A stretch of DNA of 25,927 bases from a virus. Within the stretch, counting starts at the first letter, position 1. Every line of letters begins with the position of its first letter. Shown piece after piece: positions 21,698 through 25,927 of the stretch. The notes under the pieces were generated by a model. It was given only the letters and a program-made list of their open reading frames with translations. It made no database searches and was not told where the DNA came from. A program made the position numbers and the translations under genes. The DNA lies in the IMG/VR virus record IMGVR_UViG_3300006919_000383, positions 1 through 25,927 of that record; one strand, written 5' to 3'.

Positions 21698-22088
21698 TGT
21701 ATTTCCGCAACTCCTTGTCTTGTACGTTGGGCGGAATCCTATCCATGAAGAATATCTGGTAACTGTCTGATCCGTACTTGCCGATGCCGTGCAGGTCACT
21801 GGCCTCCCTCTTGTCCCAGGTGAGGTACTGTTCGGTCATTTTACGTATCCTTTTGGATCTCACCTCCCACATACCCAGGGGTCGCAACATCTCTTGTTGG
21901 GTCTTCAACCTGCCACGCAGGTATGCCTGGGGGTTGGGATATCGCTTAAACAGTCGTGGTAATATAATTTTAACGTGTTTCCTGTATGTCAGGTTCAGGC
22001 ACATCACGGACACCATGTGTTTCCACTCTCGGTGTGGTCCGCGTATCTGCTGTTGCACCATGAGGTGATCCACCATTGGTCTGATCAT
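21678..22088 (-). CDS. MBD4-like HhH-GPD DNA glycosylase
   Basis: A 136-aa protein that parallels the catalytic domain of the vertebrate MBD4 thymine/uracil DNA glycosylase. Landmarks in order are a CLNLTYRKHVKIILPRLFKRYP helix pair (30-51), LRPLGMWEVRSKRIRK (68-83), YLTWDKR, the hairpin LHGIGKYGSDSYQIFF (99-114) and QDKELRKYIDKL (123-134), whose Asp124 fits the catalytic aspartate. Tyr105 takes the place of the lysine used by bifunctional EndoIII, so a monofunctional glycosylase is expected. It probably removes T or U from G mismatches or another oxidised or deaminated base. Met10 (after GGTGGA) is an alternative start. A perfect sigma-70 promoter precedes it. Confidence 0.75.
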   Translation of the reverse strand: MIRPMVDHLMVQQQIRGPHREWKHMVSVMCLNLTYRKHVKIILPRLFKRYPNPQAYLRGRLKTQQEMLRPLGMWEVRSKRIRKMTEQYLTWDKREASDLHGIGKYGSDSYQIFFMDRIPPNVQDKELRKYIDKLAQ

Positions 22089-22094
22089 GCAATT

Positions 22095-22123
22095 ATTATA
22101 GATTTGATTTTTTATTTTGTCAA
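22095..22123 (-). promoter_or_regulatory. Consensus sigma-70 promoter before the MBD4-like glycosylase gene
   Basis: On the minus strand TTGACA (22118-22123), a 17-bp spacer and TATAAT (22095-22100) match the bacterial sigma-70 consensus fully. The -35 box is made of the last codons of the 2OG-oxygenase gene and its TAA is in the spacer. Only six bases separate TATAAT from the ATG at 22088. Confidence 0.8.
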
Positions 22124-22750
22124 CTGGACGCTGTCGCCCATGAACATCACAAGATGTCGTGTGCCTGCGCTGGCATTAGCGGAACCATGGAACATGTACC
22201 ATGGGAACACATATGTGTCTCCCTGTTTCCAATTGGTTATTGTCTGGTGTCCTGTGATGAACACCTGCCCCAACTCCCAATCATTACAGAATATTATTCC
22301 TCGGAAAATGTTCTCGGTAAGTGTATTGCTGTAATCGTAATTTCCTTTCGTGGTGTAACTTCTGTGCTTGTCGATGTGAACCCCGCACAGGGTTCCTGGT
22401 CGTTGGACATTGAGTCTTGCCTGTGTTTTTGTGATCTTGAATTTTTTTTGAATTGCTTGATGTATCTTGTGATCTGTGTCGAAGTGGTGTTTGCCCACCC
22501 AGTTTCCTGTGATCATCCCTTCGTGGCGTGTTTGGGCTATACCTCCTGACACTGGAGTGTGGAAAGGCACTTCATCTTCTGGTTTGAAATTTATTGCTAG
22601 AATCTCGTCAAAGTCCAGATCTATTTTGCCAGTGTAGGTGTTTTGTGGTTCCTTTATTCTTTCACTAGAAACTTCGTGACTGATCCTAGTAAGCTCTTCG
22701 ATGTCTTTGTTTAAGTCAACCCATTTAGTTTTTTGGTATGTTTCAAACAT
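22112..22750 (-). CDS. 2-oxoglutarate/Fe(II)-dependent oxygenase (Asp/Asn hydroxylase-like)
   Basis: A 212-aa double-stranded beta-helix protein. The iron ligands are visible as HID (His125, Asp127) and His188 in YMFHGSANA, and Arg198 in GTRHLVMF is the expected 2-oxoglutarate-binding residue. The strand LNVQRPGTLCGVHIDKHR leads into FRGIIFCNDWELGQVFI and WKQGDTYVFPWYMFHG, the pattern of the beta-hydroxylase group (PF05118-like). It would hydroxylate a protein or small molecule using O2, Fe(II) and 2-oxoglutarate. It sits among glycosyltransferase-like and radical SAM genes, so a glycan or lipid modification pathway is conceivable; the substrate is unknown. Confidence 0.8.
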   Translation of the reverse strand: MFETYQKTKWVDLNKDIEELTRISHEVSSERIKEPQNTYTGKIDLDFDEILAINFKPEDEVPFHTPVSGGIAQTRHEGMITGNWVGKHHFDTDHKIHQAIQKKFKITKTQARLNVQRPGTLCGVHIDKHRSYTTKGNYDYSNTLTENIFRGIIFCNDWELGQVFITGHQTITNWKQGDTYVFPWYMFHGSANASAGTRHLVMFMGDSVQLTK

Positions 22751-22758
22751 GCTTCTAC

Positions 22759-23394
22759 TTATTTTTTATGCAACTGCTTGTTGATGAATTTCGCCATGCC
22801 ATCATAGGTCTCCTGGAACACGTTGGAATGTTTAGACCAGTCCTTAGGCATCTCCCAACGGTCATGGTTGACCACGATCCATCTAGTGTCGGGATCCGAG
22901 TAGCCCATCAGTTTGTGGAACTGGTAGATCCAGTAACTGGGATCAACCGGTCTCTTGATGTAAGTGTAGCCTTCAGAACCTGTGTACATGTTGTTGATTT
23001 TGTCCTTCTCTAATGGGTGTAGGTCGAAGCCCAGCATGAATATGGCTTTGGGCTTGTAGGTCAGTGCCAGGTTGCCCGCATGGGGACCTGTGCCCCAGTG
23101 GAACTGATCGTCCTGTCGCTTGTCTCCCGAGTAAGGAAGGTCTGGTAATTTACGAACATTGGGCCAGGCCGCGAACTGGTCTGCCCAGTCCTTTCTAGTG
23201 AATATGGTGGTGCCCTTGCCCACAGCGTTCACAGCCTGTTGACACATGTGTCGATCGGCGCACACTAGATACTCTGTGACGAAATCTCTGTAGATCGCGT
23301 TACAACCGATCACTGTGCTGAACAGTTTTAATGGCGAGATGTCAAATCCACGCCTCGATTCACCGTTGCCTATTATGCTCACATACTTGGTCAT
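22759..23394 (-). CDS. GNGESR protein 2: GT42/DUF115-like putative glycosyltransferase
   Basis: A 211-aa paralogue of the 17408-18151 product: IIGNGESR (7-14), DISPLKLF, VIGCNAIYRDFVTEYLVCAD and a later GTGPHAGNLAL helix before IFMLGFDLHP, ending in WIVVNHDRWEMP. GNGES, the CN-x-x-Y segment and the GFD strand match the order in CstI/II sialyltransferases, suggesting the same nucleotide-sugar fold. The two copies share the N-terminal third closely but differ in their C-terminal parts, so they may use different acceptors. An ATTAAATAG late-type box lies just upstream. Whether it sialylates or transfers another acidic sugar is not determinable. Confidence 0.68.
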   Translation of the reverse strand: MTKYVSIIGNGESRRGFDISPLKLFSTVIGCNAIYRDFVTEYLVCADRHMCQQAVNAVGKGTTIFTRKDWADQFAAWPNVRKLPDLPYSGDKRQDDQFHWGTGPHAGNLALTYKPKAIFMLGFDLHPLEKDKINNMYTGSEGYTYIKRPVDPSYWIYQFHKLMGYSDPDTRWIVVNHDRWEMPKDWSKHSNVFQETYDGMAKFINKQLHKK

Positions 23395-23399
23395 AACGC

Positions 23400-23406
23400 T
23401 ATTTAA
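23400..23406 (-). promoter_or_regulatory. Late-type promoter-like box ATTAAATAGC
   Basis: On the minus strand ATTAAATAGC lies six to twelve bases before the ATG at 23394. It resembles the late boxes of the structural genes, although the upstream bases differ. It lies in the 85-bp gap between this gene and its AT-rich neighbour (23395-23479), where I see no other convincing element. Confidence 0.35.
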
Positions 23407-23479
23407 TCACCCCTTTAAACGCACACAGAAGCACACACACTGCTGGTAAACGATAACCATGGTGTGTTTGTTGTTCGTT

Positions 23480-24046
23480 TCATTTGTTGTTTGAATTTAC
23501 CAAAAAATTTAATCGTGCCAAATAGTTATTTTTCAACATCTGTTTTTCGTGCGAATTGATTTTTTGTCCACGCCCGTTGTACCATGCCAAAAAAAGTGTA
23601 ACTGGATTTTTATAAAACAGTTTCCATGGCCCATTAAAAAACAAATGCTCGGAGAAATTTAGCCTAGGGCCTTGATTTTCATTGTGGTAAATTGGTTTCT
23701 GTCTTCCTTGATAAATGTAGTTCTTGATGTCTACGTTGTCCATACATATTTTTTGGATTTTTAAAAATTTATCTTTTATTATTTTCCCATTTTTGACCAC
23801 TGTGTCGTCAGATGATTTATCGACCATTTCGATACTCAGAACATTTCTTTTTTTTATTTCTTTCACTGTGAATTCGATTTGTTGTGTGTTCCTAATCTCA
23901 TCGTTGAAATAAATGTTCTTACCCACTGAGATTCTCACTCGCGGATAACCATGCCTGCCTGCTGTGCCCTGCAATATTAATTTTATGATAGTTGGCTTAG
24001 GAGTGGTCGCTTGTTTATATTTGTTGTAATAATACCTTTTTTCCAT
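23480..24046 (-). CDS. AT-rich hypothetical protein with a possible beta-sandwich domain
   Basis: The 188-aa protein is rich in Lys, Asn, Ile and Tyr, as expected from its AT-rich DNA. Residues 20-105 have alternating strands (IIKLILQGTAG, PRVRISVGKNIYF, IEFTVKEI, VLSIEMVDKS, TVVKNGKIIKDKFLKIQKICM) that would suit a small beta-sandwich, possibly a carbohydrate-binding domain; the C-terminal part has FNGPWKLFYKNPVTLFLAWYNG and a basic end. The ATG at 24046 overlaps the radical SAM gene by 64 bp, which is unusual here, so a downstream start is possible, but no other ATG exists before residue 70. No catalytic motif is seen. Confidence 0.6.
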   Translation of the reverse strand: MEKRYYYNKYKQATTPKPTIIKLILQGTAGRHGYPRVRISVGKNIYFNDEIRNTQQIEFTVKEIKKRNVLSIEMVDKSSDDTVVKNGKIIKDKFLKIQKICMDNVDIKNYIYQGRQKPIYHNENQGPRLNFSEHLFFNGPWKLFYKNPVTLFLAWYNGRGQKINSHEKQMLKNNYLARLNFLVNSNNK

Positions 24047-25476
24047 AATAGATAATTCTCATGTGTTTTCAATAAACCTCCTATTTCTCTGTCAGCACTT
24101 ATAGTAGGCCATTTCAACATATCACATATTTCTTGTGCGAGCAATCTCCTTCTCAGACGTTCTTCCCAATCTAATGTTGGAATCACTGTTGAGGTCCAAC
24201 CCCACAAAGAATCTTCACTTTTATCTCTTGTAAAAACTTTTGGTTCCGCAGACGCTATCGGCATTCCTTCACTTATGCCCATTGTAACATTTAGAGTGGC
24301 GCCATGTATCGTTCCTGATGCCACATATTTTTGATGTTCATAAAATAGATCTAGTGTTTTTTCGAAGTCCTCCTCAGTTTCTGTGGGATATCCAAACAAC
24401 AGCATGTACTGGCATGTGATGTTGTGCGTATCAAAATTTTCTATGAAAGCGTCTAGGTCTTCCCTAGTGACTCCTTTTCTCATATGGGCCAACACAGTAT
24501 TAGAACCACTTTCGACTCCTAGAGACAGATTGTAGGCTCCACTATCTCTGGTGAGGGAAAAATAATCCTTGCTTAGGTTTTGACTTTTTCGCACGATGTA
24601 CTGTCCTCCCCAAGTTATTTTCGCTCCAGTTTTGTAATTAAAATCCGCTAGTTTCTCTACCATACTCATGTAAACCTTTAGATTACCATTGATAAGACTG
24701 TCAGTGAAAAAGAAATCTCTTACACCATGCGTCTCATAAGTGCGTTGAATTTCTGTAACGATACTTTCACTTGATCGCCAAGTAAATGATGGCCAGTGGT
24801 TGTTTATGTCACAAAAAGAACAGTTACGTACACATCCTCTTGATCCAGTAATCTGTACCACCTTTCTATCTTGATAAAAGGTTTCGTAGGGAGTGAGGTC
24901 ATAGTCATCATAGTTTGCCGTTCCCAGACCTGTAAGATCTTTGATTTGATCAACTCTACCGTTTATGCCTTTGTAATCTAAGTTGCCTTGTAAAAGGTTT
25001 TCAAACGCCAGTTCTCCTTCTCCCATAATGTAAAAATCTATTTTGTCTCTTACAGTGTCTAACCAACTTTCTGCCACTCCCATTCCGCCTAATACGATTT
25101 TAGAATCATGGTCGCGCCTTTTAAGTTTGTCTAGTAAAATTTCGCAGGCCGTTCGACTATCATATGTAAAAACACTTATTGCTATGAATTTTGGTTTTTT
25201 TTGTAAAATAGTATCCACCCACTCTTCACATAACATATCGATCTTTGATAATATGTCATCTGGAAAATTTTTTTCAGTTGTATTATTAAGAAAATAAGCA
25301 GACGCTATAGGTAACTCGTCTTCTTTGAATTTTTTACGCACTGTTATATTGAAATCATAAGTCTGTACTTTGAATCCTTTGCTTTCTAAATGTCCTTTTA
25401 ACACCGCTGGAGCGGCAGGAGGTAGGTAATATTCAATAAAAGGTATTGAAACAATCACACAGTCAAAATTAGTCAT
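23983..25476 (-). CDS. Radical SAM enzyme with N-terminal B12-binding-like domain
   Basis: A 497-aa protein. Residues 5-165 look like the Rossmann domain that precedes many radical SAM enzymes (CVIVSIPF, LGGMGVAE, FYIMGEGELAFE), though the DxHxxG motif that binds cobalamin from below is not seen. A TGSRGCVRNCSFCDI segment gives CxxxCxxC at Cys215, Cys219 and Cys222, which binds the [4Fe-4S] cluster that cleaves SAM. LSLGVESGSNTVL and MLLFGYPTETEEDF are typical of the domain. The C-terminal 100 residues have no motif. Substrate is unknown: methylation or rearrangement of a lipid, sugar or cofactor is possible. The gene is AT-rich compared with the fibre region, suggesting separate transfer. 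Confidence 0.85.
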   Translation of the reverse strand: MTNFDCVIVSIPFIEYYLPPAAPAVLKGHLESKGFKVQTYDFNITVRKKFKEDELPIASAYFLNNTTEKNFPDDILSKIDMLCEEWVDTILQKKPKFIAISVFTYDSRTACEILLDKLKRRDHDSKIVLGGMGVAESWLDTVRDKIDFYIMGEGELAFENLLQGNLDYKGINGRVDQIKDLTGLGTANYDDYDLTPYETFYQDRKVVQITGSRGCVRNCSFCDINNHWPSFTWRSSESIVTEIQRTYETHGVRDFFFTDSLINGNLKVYMSMVEKLADFNYKTGAKITWGGQYIVRKSQNLSKDYFSLTRDSGAYNLSLGVESGSNTVLAHMRKGVTREDLDAFIENFDTHNITCQYMLLFGYPTETEEDFEKTLDLFYEHQKYVASGTIHGATLNVTMGISEGMPIASAEPKVFTRDKSEDSLWGWTSTVIPTLDWEERLRRRLLAQEICDMLKWPTISADREIGGLLKTHENYLLWKKGIITTNINKRPLLSQLS

Positions 25477-25759
25477 TGTTGTTATTTACAGTGTTGATTA
25501 AATGCCAAATTGTTTTATATTGATCCCAGGACTTCTTGAGTGCTGGGTGCCGACGTCTCAGCTCGATGGCCTCCACACCCACCATCTCCAACTCATCATA
25601 CGCGGTCTGGTTGTCCCGGGCCCGCTGTGATTGTTCCACCAGTTTGCGTTCACCGTTTGGTAATTGTTCGTACACGGTCTCGCCACCATCCGGTGACGTG
25701 TAGATGGGCATGGGTATGATCTTCCTGCTGATTTTCTTTTTCCTTTTAATCTTTTTCAT
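25469..25759 (-). CDS. Small basic hypothetical protein (96 aa)
   Basis: Starts with a strongly basic stretch (MKKIKRKKKISRK), then YTSPDGGETVYEQLPNGERKLVEQS, a charged helical centre with ELRRRHPALKKSWDQYKTIW and an acidic Asn-rich tail. The SPDGGETVY pattern appears in marine phage proteins near structural genes, but I cannot name the family. The ATG overlaps the partial HIT gene by 14 bp and its stop overlaps the radical SAM gene by 8 bp, so it lies in the same operon. Confidence 0.65.
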   Translation of the reverse strand: MKKIKRKKKISRKIIPMPIYTSPDGGETVYEQLPNGERKLVEQSQRARDNQTAYDELEMVGVEAIELRRRHPALKKSWDQYKTIWHLINTVNNNND

Positions 25760-25927
25760 ATGTGTCTTCCTCTGAGTAGTATTCGTAATGATCCGCTCCG
25801 GGGTGTGCGTATCTTATTCCGCCCTTCTTGTCAGCGTCTCCCTCGTGCCTGGGTATGAGGTGTATGTGTGGCCAGTAGATGGTCTGTCCAGCACAGTTGC
25901 CGATGTTCATGCCCACGTTGAATCCTG
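25746..25927 (-). CDS. HIT-family nucleotide hydrolase, 3' part only (5' beyond window)
   Basis: The frame continues from the window edge to a TAA at 25746-25748. The last 59 residues read GFNVGMNIGNCAGQTIYWPH, then IHLIPRHEGD and a tail DADKKGGIRYAHPGADHYEYY. GFN.G.N.G..AGQT followed by H-x-H-LIPR is the signature of histidine-triad hydrolases such as Ap4A hydrolase. The usual first His of the H-x-H-x-H triad is Trp here (WPHIH), but the last two, including the nucleophilic one, are kept. Family members hydrolyse dinucleoside polyphosphates or AMP conjugates. Start and N-terminal half are not in the window. Confidence 0.8.
   Translation of the reverse strand, partial: GFNVGMNIGNCAGQTIYWPHIHLIPRHEGDADKKGGIRYAHPGADHYEYYSEEDTYEKD

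Noticed and set aside
23430-23470. CACACAC / GTGTGTT hairpin in the 85-bp gap as terminator
   Set aside because: The arms pair only with a large internal loop and there is no T-run in either direction.
1-25927. tRNA genes, CRISPR arrays, transposases or integrase
   Set aside because: No cloverleaf with a conserved T-loop, no regularly spaced short repeats and no recombinase motif were seen on either strand by eye; a dedicated scan could still reveal a missed tRNA.

Overview
The window looks like part of the genome of a marine, T4-like tailed phage (myovirus). The reasons are: a T4 gp44-type clamp loader ATPase, a GroES-like co-chaperonin, a UvsE-type UV endonuclease, long repetitive tail-fibre-like genes each preceded by a T4-late-type TAAATA box, and phage-borne metabolic genes typical of marine myoviruses (A-type Fe-S carrier, QueD-like protein, 2OG oxygenase, glycosyltransferases). 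Genes are tightly packed, often with 1-26 bp overlaps, and nearly all lie on the minus strand. Only two small genes, at 2-196 and 17135-17413, are on the plus strand; each meets a minus-strand gene tail to tail. The host cannot be named: no photosynthesis gene or tRNA is seen. No integrase, transposase, CRISPR array or rRNA was found.

Layout in plus coordinates (transcription mostly runs right to left). 1-6340: replication, repair and chaperone functions (gp44, a small coiled-coil protein, a methyltransferase, UvsE, an SGNH-like protein, the co-chaperonin) plus small conserved proteins, including one matching only the GRGS segment of bacterial DNA polymerase III alpha. 6355-17103: a virion block of a small fibre-like protein, an 836-aa protein with four Ig-like repeats, a 51-aa protein, three paralogous fibre-like proteins of about 460 aa, a LamG-type lectin-like protein and an 803-aa fibre-like protein. 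17135-25927: an accessory block with a zinc-ribbon protein, two GNGESR paralogues resembling GT42/DUF115 proteins, an IscA/ErpA-type carrier, a GT8-like glycosyltransferase, a QueD-like protein, a LSm-like protein, an MBD4-like DNA glycosylase, a 2OG-Fe(II) oxygenase, an AT-rich pair (radical SAM enzyme and a hypothetical protein) and a partial HIT protein.

Two promoter classes can be read. TAAATA boxes precede the structural genes and probably serve late expression. Separately, near-consensus host sigma-70 promoters (TTGACA, 16-17 bp, TATAAT) are embedded in the last codons of the upstream gene and end only 5-9 nt before the next ATG. They precede the glycosylase, the LSm-like gene, the co-chaperonin and uvsE, with a weaker one before the coiled-coil gene. 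This geometry predicts leaderless or nearly leaderless mRNAs and is, with the MBD4-like glycosylase and the DnaE-like fragment, the most interesting signal here.

All functional calls rest on motifs read by eye; no database search was run.
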